Assembly: GCF_002153375.1 (NCBI RefSeq) | Contig: NZ_MTBQ01000006.1 | Coordinates: 1 to 64,000 of the forward strand | DNA: 64,000 nucleotides | Source: Oceanobacillus rekensis | GTDB lineage: Bacteria > Bacillota > Bacilli > Bacillales > Amphibacillaceae | Direction: 5' to 3' | Made by a program: the position numbers and the translations under genes | The notes under the pieces: generated by a model | The model's database searches: none | Told to the model about the DNA's origin: nothing | Seen by the model: the letters and a program-made list of their open reading frames with translations, nothing else | Shown here: piece after piece, positions 56,177 through 64,000 of the stretch | How positions within the stretch are numbered: the stretch's first letter is position 1 | Layout of the letters: every line of letters starts with the position of its first letter

Positions 56177-57271
56177 TTAATTATGATAGATTGGATACCC
56201 GACAAATTTGAAGTCTGGTCCAATCCGGCTTATATCTGTATTTTCTAAATCAATAGCATCTTTCATCAGGTTAATACCTGTCCCTTCGAAAAAGGTAGGA
56301 GCGTCTTTCCCGCCGATTAACTTTGGTGCAAAGTACAGGACGACTTTGTTAATCAATTTATTTTCGAGGAACGAAGCATTAATATTGCCACCACCTTCAA
56401 TTAACAAGGAGGAAATACCTTTTTCACCTAACTGTTTGACCACATCAACTGGATCTGTATGTAGGGTACCACTTGTTTCCAGCACATTTATGTTCTGGGC
56501 TTCCAGCGCTTCTTTTTTTTCTTTATCATAATCTTTGCTAGTGAAGATGATTGTTTCTGCTTGGTTATCCGTAATCACTTGTGAATCTAAAGGTATTCTT
56601 AACTTTGAGTCCATAATGATGCGGATCGGATTCCGGCCATTCGGAATTCTCGTCGTTAATGCTGGGTCATCTTTTAATACCGTATTCAATCCAACTAGAA
56701 TGGCCATATTCTCATTTCTTAGTTGATGGACATCATGTCTTGCTTTCTCTGATGTAATCCACTTGCTGTTCGATGAATGTGATGCAACTTTCCCATCCAA
56801 TGTTACTCCGGATTTTAACGTTATAAATGGTTTCTTTTCTAAAATAAACGTATTAAAGACTTCATTCATCTTAATGGATTCATTTTCTAATACACCTGTA
56901 ATAACTTCTATGCCGGCATCTTTAAGGATTTTCACACCATTTCCGGCCACGATAGGATTCGGATCAAGTGTGGCAATGACTACCTTTTTAATCCCTGCCT
57001 TAACAATTGCTTCAGCGCATGGTCCAGTTCTGCCATGATGGGAGCATGGTTCAAGTGTGACATAAATGGTTGCTCCCTTTGTCTGTTCACCTGCCATCTG
57101 CAATGCATGTATTTCTGCATGTGCTTGTCCTGCTTTTAGGTGTGCACCAACACCAACAATTCGATTGTCATTTACAATGACAGATCCAACGAGTGGGTTT
57201 GGATCTGTTTGACCTTTCATAGCTTGGGCGTTTTTTAATGCGAGGTCCATATAGAATTCATCGTTAGTCAT
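56177..57271 (-). CDS. ribD: Bifunctional deaminase/reductase RibD
   Basis: Catalyses two steps of riboflavin synthesis: deamination of the pyrimidine and reduction of the ribosyl side chain. The 364-residue protein has the deaminase zinc site AGQAHAEIHAL and LEPCSHHGRTGPCAEA (about 48-85) and a reductase domain with LKSGVTLDGKVA and LLIEGGGNINASFL. ATG 57271 follows AAAGGAC; it overlaps the end of the upstream gene by eight bases. The usual partners ribE, ribBA and ribH are absent. Confidence 0.93.
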   Translation of the reverse strand: MTNDEFYMDLALKNAQAMKGQTDPNPLVGSVIVNDNRIVGVGAHLKAGQAHAEIHALQMAGEQTKGATIYVTLEPCSHHGRTGPCAEAIVKAGIKKVVIATLDPNPIVAGNGVKILKDAGIEVITGVLENESIKMNEVFNTFILEKKPFITLKSGVTLDGKVASHSSNSKWITSEKARHDVHQLRNENMAILVGLNTVLKDDPALTTRIPNGRNPIRIIMDSKLRIPLDSQVITDNQAETIIFTSKDYDKEKKEALEAQNINVLETSGTLHTDPVDVVKQLGEKGISSLLIEGGGNINASFLENKLINKVVLYFAPKLIGGKDAPTFFEGTGINLMKDAIDLENTDISRIGPDFKFVGYPIYHN

Positions 57272-58019
57272 TGGAGCAAGTCCTTTCTTCACTAAGATGC
57301 CCTGATTTTGCGACCTTTGTTTGCAAGTATTTTTGATTGTATTCGGAAACATCCCCCCATAATGGTGTTCTACCGGAGACGAGCATCCCTGAGTTTACCA
57401 ATGCTTCCAGTTTTTTTGGATTATTCGTAATCAGTGTCACTGGTTTGGTGCGCAAAGACTTCAAGACTTTGATTGCATCATCATAATTTCTTGAATCATT
57501 GACAAAACCAAGACTTTCATTTGCTTCTACGGTATCGTAACCATTTTCTTGAAGTACATATGCCATTGCCTTACTGAAAAGTCCGATCCCTCTACCTTCG
57601 TGATTTGCCAAGTAAAAGAGTGCGCCAGTACCATGTTCTTTAATCTTCTTCATGGACTCCTTTAATTGGAAACCACAGTCACAGCGTTTACTGCCGAAAA
57701 TATCTCCAGTATGGCAGATGGAATGCATACGGATTAGTGCATCATCCGCATTTTCGAAATCTCCATAGACAAGAACACTTGATTGTTGAAACTCAGCCAG
57801 GTTGGAAGAAGATAACTTCTCGATTATATTTTCGTAATCCTCGGTTACTTCATCGTAATTCAACCAACAATACCACTTGAAAATGGTTGTTTCTCCATAT
57901 AAATTAACAGGCAGTTGGATTGGTCCAACCAAATATATAGCACGATCATCTGATCTTATTAATCGGATTTTGTCTTTTAAGACAGAAAAAACTTTTGATT
58001 CAAGCTTCATTTGTACCAT
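57264..58019 (-). CDS. ribA: GTP cyclohydrolase II (stand-alone RibA)
   Basis: Opens the imidazole ring of GTP, the first step of flavin synthesis. The 251-residue protein has the zinc site GDIFGSKRCDCGFQL, the GTP-binding NHEGRGIGLF and the LITNNPKK motif. It is not fused to the RibB domain, unlike the RibBA protein of B. subtilis, and has ~80 residues before the catalytic core. ATG 58019 has GAAGGGAG upstream. It overlaps ribD by eight bases. I see no FMN riboswitch in the 220 bases upstream, so this pair may serve a different purpose from bulk riboflavin synthesis. Confidence 0.88.
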   Translation of the reverse strand: MVQMKLESKVFSVLKDKIRLIRSDDRAIYLVGPIQLPVNLYGETTIFKWYCWLNYDEVTEDYENIIEKLSSSNLAEFQQSSVLVYGDFENADDALIRMHSICHTGDIFGSKRCDCGFQLKESMKKIKEHGTGALFYLANHEGRGIGLFSKAMAYVLQENGYDTVEANESLGFVNDSRNYDDAIKVLKSLRTKPVTLITNNPKKLEALVNSGMLVSGRTPLWGDVSEYNQKYLQTKVAKSGHLSEERTCSND

Positions 58020-58268
58020 TGTAAAAACTCCCTTCTCTTTCACCTTAGTATAGTTAAAAATTACATTATCATCAATTTTATTTTCTCGGATTAAGTAAAT
58101 TGCCTATAAATTTAAAGAATTCGTGTTTTATGTTGTATCATTATGCTTCATTTCGTTGATTTGTGTAGGCTGCAAGAAGCAATTAATAAGGTTAATCTTA
58201 ATATTAATAGAACTTTTTCCTGAATGTATACGTATAATAATAAGAAGATAAATTAGAGGATGATCATG

Positions 58269-58997
58269 ATGACAAATAACTATGAAATGAAAGCCTATCA
58301 AGAAGTACAGGCATGGAGAATAAAAGTAATGAAACGTTCTGGAATGGCAAACCGGTTTACAAAAAAGGCACAAAATAAGATCAATAGCTGGATTCCAGAA
58401 CAGGTACATAAAATAGTGACGGATAGCATTAAAAATATGGTTAAAGCAACTTTGGCCGGGTCAAATATGATGACGAAGAAACTAATCTCAACTGACATGA
58501 TTTTAGAAGAAAGGGACAAGTTGCTTGAAGAAAAACATACTTCCTACCGAAAAACAGCCGTTATTGAAGGTGCTGGAACTGGTGCAGGTGGCTTATTACT
58601 TGGAGCCGCTGATTTTCCTCTGTTGTTATCAATTAAAATTAAATTTTTATTTGAAGCTGCTGCTATTTATGGGTTTGACACGAGCAAATATGATGAGCGA
58701 TTATTCTTGCTCTATGTATTTCAATTGGCTTTTTCCAGTGAAGAAAAACGGAGAGAGACATTATTTATTATTGAAAACTGGGATGAGCAAAAGGAAAAAC
58801 TCGTTGATATGGACTGGCGTGTTTTTCAGCAGGAATACCGGGATCACATTGATTTGATAAAAATATTTCAACTGATACCAGGATTTGGAGCTATTGTTGG
58901 GGCATATGCAAACCATAATCTAATGGACCGACTTGCGGAGACAGCGCTGAATGTGTATCGGATGCGGATTTTAGATGAACGCCCAAGGAACGATTAA
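58269..58997 (+). CDS. EcsC family protein
   Basis: A ~242-residue protein of the EcsC family, with the characteristic GAGTGAGGLLLGAADFPLLL glycine-rich hydrophobic segment (about 100-120), IKIKFLFEAAAIYGFD and the C-terminal IPGFGAIVGAYANHNLMDRL. In B. subtilis EcsC is encoded with the EcsAB ABC transporter, but stand-alone homologues like this one are common and have no defined role. Three ATG codons follow GAGG; I chose the one at 58269. Confidence 0.85.
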   Translation: MTNNYEMKAYQEVQAWRIKVMKRSGMANRFTKKAQNKINSWIPEQVHKIVTDSIKNMVKATLAGSNMMTKKLISTDMILEERDKLLEEKHTSYRKTAVIEGAGTGAGGLLLGAADFPLLLSIKIKFLFEAAAIYGFDTSKYDERLFLLYVFQLAFSSEEKRRETLFIIENWDEQKEKLVDMDWRVFQQEYRDHIDLIKIFQLIPGFGAIVGAYANHNLMDRLAETALNVYRMRILDERPRND

Positions 58998-59037
58998 CAG
59001 GCAGAAGTCAGGCAACATTCGACTTCTGCCTGTTAAT
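58994..59037 (+). terminator. EcsC gene terminator
   Basis: TTAACAGGCAGAAGTC pairs perfectly with GACTTCTGCCTGTTAA over 16 bases. It may also serve the converging tetR. Confidence 0.85.
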
Positions 59038-59083
59038 TTATGTCATTACCCACTATCCCATAGAAGAAAAGCTTTGTAAGATC

Positions 59084-59580
59084 TTAGGTTAGTGGAAGCA
59101 ATGCCTGGCCGACATCTTTTTTTTGCATATATTCCTTAAACATTTGCATATAAACTAAAATCGCTTCATTCGATATCTTTGGGTCAATATATCCTTGATC
59201 CTTTCCATCATTAAAAAACTTAATTAATCGGGGAAGTGCCTCGGTTGTATAGAGTTCATCGACATAACTTTTTCCTGTTGAATAGTCCTTCATAAAATCT
59301 TGAAAGAACTTTTCTCCCATTTCACCGGCAATATCGCTTTTATCAAATGTGATGTGTTTTATTTTCTCCATAAATGGAAGCTCACTATCCAATAATGCTT
59401 TCTGTTCCTCCCAAATCTTATCCATATAGAATTTTAAAACGATTTGAACTAAATTATCTTTGCTTTCAAAGTAGTTATAAATCGTTACTTGCGAAACATT
59501 CGCCTTCTTAGCTATTTCAGCGACAGAAACCTTTCGGACACCGTATTCCATAAATAAAGCCAATGCTGCTTCAGTAATAC
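59084..59580 (-). pseudogene. TetR family regulator, N-terminally truncated
   Basis: The helix-turn-helix (VSVAEIAKKANVSQVTIYNYF) and the ligand domain are intact to the end. Upstream, the frame encodes SITEAALALFMEYGVRKV, but a TAA lies directly before it, so the usual first ~8-10 residues, start codon and ribosome binding site are missing. TTG 59563 would give a 159-residue protein without a good site. The break adjoins an ABC permease fragment, so the gene lost its 5' end in the same deletion. Confidence 0.7.
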
Positions 59581-59591
59581 TTTAACTTCAG

Positions 59592-59762
59592 GAACTGCTT
59601 GATTTTCCGGAATGGTTGATTAACTTATCTATTTTTGAACATATTCCACAAATACCGGCAGAAGAGATGAATATCATGTCGATAATTATTTTAATTATCA
59701 TTGCCTTAGTTATTGCGTTTATAGGTTTTATTGGATATAACAGACGAGATATTCATGGATGA
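59592..59762 (+). pseudogene. C-terminal fragment of an ABC-2 type exporter permease
   Basis: The last 57 codons of a permease remain: ELLDFPEWLINLSIFEHIPQ, then IPAEEMNIMSIIILIIIALV and IGFIGYNRRDIHG to a stop. This ending, a final transmembrane helix with GFIGYxRRDI, is typical of multidrug or polyketide-antibiotic export permeases that are regulated by divergent TetR genes. It starts about ten bases from the broken tetR. Confidence 0.8.
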
Positions 59763-59908
59763 CCTGAGCAGGTATGGGTTTCTAGTTAATAATTGAACTG
59801 ATAAGACCACCCACGTCCTGTAGGCAACGTAGAAGTCAGCACTTCCTATGCAAGCCTGCTACTCACGTATTAATTGCATACGTTCCGTTGCCGGGAGCTA
59901 CGCCGCCT
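59763..59908. other. Non-coding remnant with repeat-like blocks
   Basis: No gene. It contains CACCCACGTCCTGTAGGCAACG, AGTCAGCACTTCC and GTTCCGTTGCCGGGAGC. The CACGTCCTG core is shared with the remnant at 31905. Probably debris of an interspersed repeat. Confidence 0.4.
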
Positions 59909-59951
59909 CGAACTTAGCCGACCTCGGTCCTTTTTATCCTCCTTTTTGAAC
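59909..59951. repeat. Partial right half of the 65-bp interspersed repeat
   Basis: TCGAACTT, CTCGGTCCTTTTTATCCTCC and the end CTTTTTGAAC match 52777-52813, with a five-base insertion. The left half is missing. Confidence 0.75.
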
Positions 59952-60022
59952 CCCTACTAAAACAAATATATAATATAGTACCTTGCAATGAATAATACTG
60001 TATGGTATATTTTTTTCATAGG

Positions 60023-60041
60023 TACTATACAATATATAGTA
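60023..60041 (+). promoter_or_regulatory. PadR operator candidate
   Basis: TACTATA (60023-60029) and TATAGTA (60035-60041) are exact inverted halves around CAATA. It lies ~30 bases before the padR start, where an autorepressor would bind. Confidence 0.65.
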
Positions 60042-60069
60042 GTGGAAAAGAATGAGGTGCAACTATAGC

Positions 60070-60393
60070 ATGAATGTACAATTTAAAAAAGGTGTATTGG
60101 AACTATGTGTTCTCGTATTACTTGATAAACAAGATCGTTATGGGTATGAACTTGTACAAAAAATTTCTGATCAGATTGATATCTCGGAAGGGTCTGTGTA
60201 TCCACTATTAAGGCGCTTAACTAAAGAAGGATATTTTACAACCTATTTAAAAGAGTCTACAGAAGGACCACCAAGGAAGTATTATAGGTTAACGGATGGT
60301 GGAAGAATCTATCTTCATGAACTGCTTCAAGAATGGAAGGAATTCACGAATGGTGTCAATCAATTAATAAAAGAAGGTGTTAATGATGACTAA
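60070..60393 (+). CDS. PadR family transcriptional regulator
   Basis: A 107-residue winged-helix regulator with [20 protein letters not shown] at the start, [12 protein letters not shown] and [16 protein letters not shown] as the recognition region, and the wing [16 protein letters not shown] 60070 has GAGGTG ten bases upstream. Its stop overlaps the DUF1700 gene. PadR-DUF1700-DUF4097 operons are common in Firmicutes and thought to respond to envelope stress or antimicrobials. Confidence 0.92.
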   Translation: MNVQFKKGVLELCVLVLLDKQDRYGYELVQKISDQIDISEGSVYPLLRRLTKEGYFTTYLKESTEGPPRKYYRLTDGGRIYLHELLQEWKEFTNGVNQLIKEGVNDD

Positions 60394-60946
60394 AGATCAA
60401 TTTTTAACAAAATTAGAAGCCTCTTTAAAGAGACTTCCATCTGATGAACGGCAAGATATTGTACAGGATTTTGAAGAGCATTTTACGATTGGATTAGCAG
60501 AAGGGAAGACCGAGGAAGAAATTTCAGTTTCACTTGGTTCGCCACAGCAAATTGCGAAGGATTTAGTAGCAACCTACCATGTGGAGAGAGTAGAAGCGAC
60601 TGCATCGACAGCAAATATATTTCGTGCGGTTTGGGCTGTGATTGGGTTAGGTTTTTTCAATCTGGTGATTGTATTGGGACCATTTATTGCGCTAGTAGCA
60701 CTGATTATTGCTGGCTGGATAGTAGCGGGCGCTTTTATTGTTTCGCCATTACTTGTCATTCTAAACACTGTTATGTATCCGGAAATATTCCAGTTCTTTG
60801 ATTTATTTTTCTCGATTGGACTGACGGGTCTTGGGCTATTTATTGCCATCGGAATGTATTTTGCTACTCGCGCCGTAACAAGTGGGTTTATCCGTTATTT
60901 GAAATTTAATGTGCGCGTTGTTAAAGGAGGTATGAAAGATGCTTAA
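60386..60946 (+). CDS. DUF1700 (HAAS domain) membrane protein
   Basis: A 186-residue protein with the N-terminal HAAS signature [20 protein letters not shown] and [24 protein letters not shown] segment (about 5-55), then four hydrophobic segments. The HAAS helix bundle is thought to regulate or interact with PadR or partner membrane proteins. Two ATG codons (60383, 60386) overlap the padR end, so translation is coupled. Function unknown. Confidence 0.9.
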   Translation: MTKDQFLTKLEASLKRLPSDERQDIVQDFEEHFTIGLAEGKTEEEISVSLGSPQQIAKDLVATYHVERVEATASTANIFRAVWAVIGLGFFNLVIVLGPFIALVALIIAGWIVAGAFIVSPLLVILNTVMYPEIFQFFDLFFSIGLTGLGLFIAIGMYFATRAVTSGFIRYLKFNVRVVKGGMKDA

Positions 60947-61739
60947 TGTTAAGAAAATAGCTGTTATTGCGTTAGTCTTACTCTTAGTTGGTGTAATCGG
61001 AAGTATCTTCACAGTAAAATCGGTAGTGGGATCTGATGTCAAACTAGAAACAATTGAAATAAATGATAAAGCTTTTAACCAGATTGCTATTAAGACGAAT
61101 AATGCGACGGTAGAGCTTTTACCAACAGACGATGAAACGACAACTGTTGAATTTACTGGAAACAGAAAAAACGATCAAAAATATGATGTAAAAGCAGATG
61201 TAGATGGGAATGTTCTCTCCATTACAGTGAAGGAAAAATGGCTCAAATTTTTTAATTTCGACTTTTCATTTTCATCTCCAACATTGACTGTTTATGTTCC
61301 AGAGAAGGAGTATGAGACAATTCAAATCGATACAGATAACGGGCGTGCCTATGCGAATGGGTTAGAAGTAAATGAAATAAATGTAACCACGAACAATGGG
61401 CGAATTGAATTGAAAGATATTAAGAGTACGGTGGTTACTAGCGAAGCGGATAACGGAGAAATCCGGTTAGAAAATGTTGACGGTAAGCTTAACGGAAGAA
61501 CGAACAACGGGAAAATTACACTCATTACGGAGCATTTAGACCATCCAATTGAATTTAGAACAAGCAATGGCCGTATTCATATTCAAACAGAAAATGAACC
61601 GACAAATGCACTTTTTGATGTAAAGGTCGATAATGGAAAAGTTAGGATCTTTGGTGATTCGAATTGGGACACAGTTATCGGTGATGGAGATAATTTTATT
61701 AAGTTAACAACTAATAATGGTGGTATTACCGTGGAATAA
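60939..61739 (+). CDS. DUF4097 family beta-strand repeat protein
   Basis: A 266-residue protein with an N-terminal transmembrane or signal-anchor helix (KIAVIALVLLLVGVIGSIF) and an outer domain of TNNGxI/DNGxI repeats (for example TTNNGRIELKDI, ADNGEIRLENV, TNNGKITLI), which predict a right-handed beta-helix. It overlaps the DUF1700 gene by eight bases. The domain is found at the ends of PadR-HAAS operons; its role is unknown but a surface sensor is plausible. Confidence 0.9.
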   Translation: MLNVKKIAVIALVLLLVGVIGSIFTVKSVVGSDVKLETIEINDKAFNQIAIKTNNATVELLPTDDETTTVEFTGNRKNDQKYDVKADVDGNVLSITVKEKWLKFFNFDFSFSSPTLTVYVPEKEYETIQIDTDNGRAYANGLEVNEINVTTNNGRIELKDIKSTVVTSEADNGEIRLENVDGKLNGRTNNGKITLITEHLDHPIEFRTSNGRIHIQTENEPTNALFDVKVDNGKVRIFGDSNWDTVIGDGDNFIKLTTNNGGITVE

Positions 61740-61753
61740 TAGATCATATACGA

Positions 61754-61797
61754 CCACTCTTAAATTAGACTTCAGTCTGGTTTAAGGGTGTTTTTTA
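61754..61797 (+). terminator. Terminator of the PadR operon
   Basis: CACTCTTAAA pairs with TTTAAGGGTG, with further AGAC/GTCT pairing in the loop, then six T. Confidence 0.88.
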
Positions 61798-61824
61798 AAT
61801 TTATAGCCAACCATTAATTAAAAG

Positions 61825-62532
61825 TCAATAGTTGGCTCTACAATCTACTTTCTCACATAATTTGTATAAATAATACACACCCCGAAGCTGCTCCTTAATA
61901 AGATAATCCATATACATAAGTGAATCTCTTGCTATTTTTCTTGCTTGGACAAGGTTATTTTGGTCAATTTCATCTACAATCCCTCGAACAATATCCAGCG
62001 AGTATACTGCTGCTCGGATGGTTCGAATAATTAATAATCTGCGTATATCTGGACGACTGTATTTTCTGTACCCATTTTCTAGATCACGTTCTGGGATAAT
62101 TAGACCTTCCTTCTCCCAATGCCTTAGTGTTGAACCGGGTACATCTATCTCTTCTGCAACCTCTCCAATCGTATACCATTCCTTACTATGTCTAGTAGTA
62201 AAGCTTTCAAGCTCTTCCAGTTCCAGCGCTTGGAGGGCTTGTTCTGCGCGAAGTTTTTCATTATGAAGGTTTGCTTGGGATTCATTAACAAGCCATAGTG
62301 CCTCGGTTATCTTATTTTCTTGTATAAGAGGCATGGTTTTCTTTACAAGATCCATACCAAAACCCTTATACATCGCACGAATACATTCAAAGTAGGCAAG
62401 ATGCTCTTCTGTATAAAGTCGATAGCCATTTGGTGTGCGGTTAACTTTCGGGACAATCCCCCATGACTCATAATGTCTTAATGCACTCGTACTAATATTT
62501 AACTTCCTTGCAATATCAATCGGTTTAATCAA
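61825..62532 (-). CDS. MerR family regulator with two DNA-binding domains
   Basis: A 235-residue protein with two MerR helix-turn-helix units: IKPIDIARKLNISTSALRHY with NGYRLY at the N-terminus, and TIGEVAEEIDVPGSTLRHWE with NGYRKY at about residues 115-160. Tandem MerR heads in one chain are unusual. TTG 62532 follows AGGGGG; the frame is open to 62592 but that part overlaps the promoter. It is divergent from the UvrA-like gene and likely regulates it. No Cys-rich metal loop is present, so the signal is more likely a drug. Confidence 0.85.
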   Translation of the reverse strand: MIKPIDIARKLNISTSALRHYESWGIVPKVNRTPNGYRLYTEEHLAYFECIRAMYKGFGMDLVKKTMPLIQENKITEALWLVNESQANLHNEKLRAEQALQALELEELESFTTRHSKEWYTIGEVAEEIDVPGSTLRHWEKEGLIIPERDLENGYRKYSRPDIRRLLIIRTIRAAVYSLDIVRGIVDEIDQNNLVQARKIARDSLMYMDYLIKEQLRGVYYLYKLCEKVDCRANY

Positions 62533-62563
62533 CGATGGTTTTCCCCCTTGCTTAATCTTAAAC

Positions 62564-62592
62564 ATTAAATCAATATGACGGATAATTGTCAA
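62564..62592 (-). promoter_or_regulatory. merR promoter
   Basis: On the minus strand TTGACA (62592-62587) and TTTAAT (62569-62564) are 17 bases apart. It places transcription start near 62557 and so supports the TTG 62532 start. Confidence 0.75.
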
Positions 62593-62636
62593 CAGACACC
62601 ATTGTTTAGTGGAAAATATAATCTAAACATTATCAT

Positions 62637-62656
62637 TTGCATGAATGTCGTACAAT
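62637..62656 (+). promoter_or_regulatory. First copy of a 12-bp element before a -10 box
   Basis: TTGCATGAATGT (62637-62648), two bases, then TACAAT (62651-62656). The same layout recurs at 62818. No good -35 box is present, which fits an activator-dependent promoter. Confidence 0.55.
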
Positions 62657-62817
62657 GAAGTGGTAAGTGATTAATAATGGTGGAAGGTGAGAATACTTAG
62701 AATTGACTATAGGGTCATCAATCAAAATACACATTACAAAAAAAGCTTAAAGTAGCGTGACGGATTAATTTAATAAAAGGCTGTTATAACGGTCTGTATT
62801 TACATGAAACTTAGGAC

Positions 62818-62837
62818 TTGCATGAATGTTATATACT
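62818..62837 (+). promoter_or_regulatory. Second copy of the 12-bp element before a -10 box, promoter of the UvrA-like gene
   Basis: TTGCATGAATGT (62818-62829), two bases, then TATACT (62832-62837). The GGAGG of the UvrA-like gene lies ~25 bases downstream. The -35 region is poor, as in MerR-activated promoters. Confidence 0.55.
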
Positions 62838-62872
62838 ATTACTGTGATCCTGAAATTAAAGGAGGAATTCAT

Positions 62873-64000
62873 TTGAAAGATGCAATTATTATAAAAGGTG
62901 CACGTGAAAATAACTTGAAAAATATTTCACTAGAAATCCCTAAGAACAAGCTTGTTGTACTGACTGGACCATCTGGATCAGGAAAATCAACATTAGCATT
63001 GGACACCCTACAACGGGAGAGTCAGCGACAATATATGGAATCAATGGGAATGCCGACAGATGGTTTTAGTAAACCGAAAGTCGATTCCATGATTGGACTA
63101 TCCCCCTCCATTAGCGTGGGACAGCATGTTACAAACCGAAACCCCAGATCAACTGTTGGAACCATAACAGATATGTACACGTATTTACGACTAATCTATG
63201 AAAAGTTAGGTGAGCGACCGTGTCCTAACTGTCAAACAACCATTTTTCCCACATTAGAAAAAGTAGAAAGGGATGAAGAACCTTCTAGCTTCAAAGAATA
63301 CATTCATTGTCCCAATTGTGACCACCGCTTAGAAAAGCTAACACGCTCCCATTTTTCTTATAATACATTAGAAGGTGCTTGTACAACATGTGGTGGTCTT
63401 GGCAATGTGACTGATATAAATTTAGATTCTGTTTTTGATGAAGAATTGAGTCTAAAGGAAGGCGCAGTTACAATCGGTATGTGGAATGGTTCGTATGGTG
63501 AATACCAGCGAAATATTGTAGAGCTAGCTTCCCGGCACTATGGTATACCATATGACGAAAATCTTCCTTTAAAGGAATTTAGTGAGGAGCAGCGGGACTT
63601 ATTATTTTACGGAGTAGAAAGTGATAAATTTACAAGACATTTCCCAGATGTCAAACCACCTAAAGCGGTTGGAAAAGGAAAGTTTGAAGGAATTCTAACA
63701 GGTATGCGAAGAAGATTCGAGGAAAAAGGAGGTAGCTCCAGTTCAGGAGAAGCGGCCTATTTCTATTTTCAAATTTGTCCTGAATGCAATGGAGAAAGAC
63801 TGAATAAAGTCAGTAGAGAGGTATATGTCGCAGGAACAACGATTACAGAGGTATCTAACTTCTCACTTGAAGCTATGCATATGTGGTTACTAGAGCTACA
63901 ACAGTCAATCCAACCCGAAGATGCGGTGCTTGTTGAAACGTTTTTACATGATTTAATATCCAAGGTAGAGCGGATCATTCATGTTGGGTTGGGATATTTA
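62873..64000 (+). CDS. UvrA-like ABC ATPase (partial, runs off the window)
   Basis: The first 376 codons of a UvrA paralogue. IIIKGARENNLKNISLEIPK and the Walker A GPSGSGKSTLALDTL lie in the first 50 residues; ACTTCGGLG and CPECNGERL mark zinc modules. The first interdomain insertion, with CPNC and CPNCDH, is much shorter than the corresponding region of housekeeping UvrA, so this is the UvrA2 or drug-resistance type, which lacks the UvrB-binding domain. TTG 62873 has GGAGG seven bases upstream. Its pairing with a MerR regulator suggests inducible resistance to a DNA-binding compound. Confidence 0.88.
   Translation, partial: MKDAIIIKGARENNLKNISLEIPKNKLVVLTGPSGSGKSTLALDTLQRESQRQYMESMGMPTDGFSKPKVDSMIGLSPSISVGQHVTNRNPRSTVGTITDMYTYLRLIYEKLGERPCPNCQTTIFPTLEKVERDEEPSSFKEYIHCPNCDHRLEKLTRSHFSYNTLEGACTTCGGLGNVTDINLDSVFDEELSLKEGAVTIGMWNGSYGEYQRNIVELASRHYGIPYDENLPLKEFSEEQRDLLFYGVESDKFTRHFPDVKPPKAVGKGKFEGILTGMRRRFEEKGGSSSSGEAAYFYFQICPECNGERLNKVSREVYVAGTTITEVSNFSLEAMHMWLLELQQSIQPEDAVLVETFLHDLISKVERIIHVGLGYL

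Noticed and set aside
58020-58268. FMN riboswitch upstream of ribA-ribD
   Set aside because: None of the conserved RFN-element blocks is present on the minus strand; the region is AT-rich with no multi-stem fold that I can see.
62715-62760. Short leader peptide upstream of the UvrA-like gene
   Set aside because: A 15-codon TTG frame exists, but spacing from its possible ribosome binding site is poor and there is no attenuator hairpin, so translation attenuation is not supported.

Overview
The window looks like a chromosomal segment of a low-GC Gram-positive bacterium of the family Bacillaceae, probably a halotolerant Oceanobacillus/Virgibacillus-type organism. The evidence is an rRNA operon tail with tRNA clusters, strong GGAGG ribosome binding sites with frequent TTG/GTG starts, a SigW-RsiW / CdaA-CdaR / GlmM / GlmS block in the same order as Bacillus subtilis, a Spo0E-type phosphatase (endospore former), and a BCCT gene plus an OpuA remnant typical of salt-adapted bacilli. 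The genus is inferred; the family is well supported. Where several starts were possible I chose the one with the best-spaced ribosome binding site, or the one downstream of a visible promoter.

Layout. 1-3400: end of 23S rRNA, 5S rRNA, tRNA-Asn and tRNA-Thr, a Tyr/Pro-rich small protein, fabI, and a six-gene tRNA operon (Glu, Val, Thr, Tyr, Gln, Lys). 3567-7909: a complete lower mevalonate operon (HMG-CoA reductase, mevalonate kinase, diphosphomevalonate decarboxylase, phosphomevalonate kinase). 7994-17610: Spo0E-like peptide, sigW-rsiW, cdaA-cdaR-glmM (c-di-AMP synthesis coupled to cell-wall precursor synthesis), an inserted PadR-DUF2812 pair, the glmS ribozyme and glmS. Directly behind glmS lies a frameshifted TnsA fragment, which I read as the scar of a Tn7-like transposon at attTn7.

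18130-31861: UPF0182 membrane protein, GlcG-like protein, opuAB fragment, YxjG/YxjH-type methionine synthase, cupin, then a quinone/thiol-stress cluster (two ring-cleaving dioxygenases of the MhqO type, a flavin reductase and an MhqD-type esterase). The cluster is followed by decayed extra copies of its own genes, a chemotaxis-receptor fragment, a BA3454-type small protein, a GNAT acetyltransferase, a SulP transporter and a UspA protein.

31862-40775: an AbrB-type membrane protein pseudogene, a DUF72 protein, an eight-copy 52-bp tandem repeat array, DUF1992 protein, methyltransferase, a frameshifted BCCT transporter, a PanE-like reductase, a patatin-like phospholipase and a luciferase-like monooxygenase. 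40900-51452: pullulanase divergent from glgB-glgC-glgD-glgA-glgP, a full glycogen synthesis and breakdown module. 51500-61739: MtnE aminotransferase, BrnQ, GntR regulator, a HAD nucleotidase, an unlinked ribD-ribA pair, EcsC, a TetR/ABC-exporter deletion scar and a PadR-DUF1700-DUF4097 operon. 61825-64000: a two-headed MerR regulator divergent from a UvrA-like ATPase that runs off the window.

The most unusual signals are the Tn7-like scar at glmS, the 52-bp repeat array, the duplicated and decaying mhq-type locus with matching TTAATTAA promoter palindromes, and the MerR/UvrA-like pair with a repeated 12-bp promoter element. I found no CRISPR array, intact transposon or prophage.
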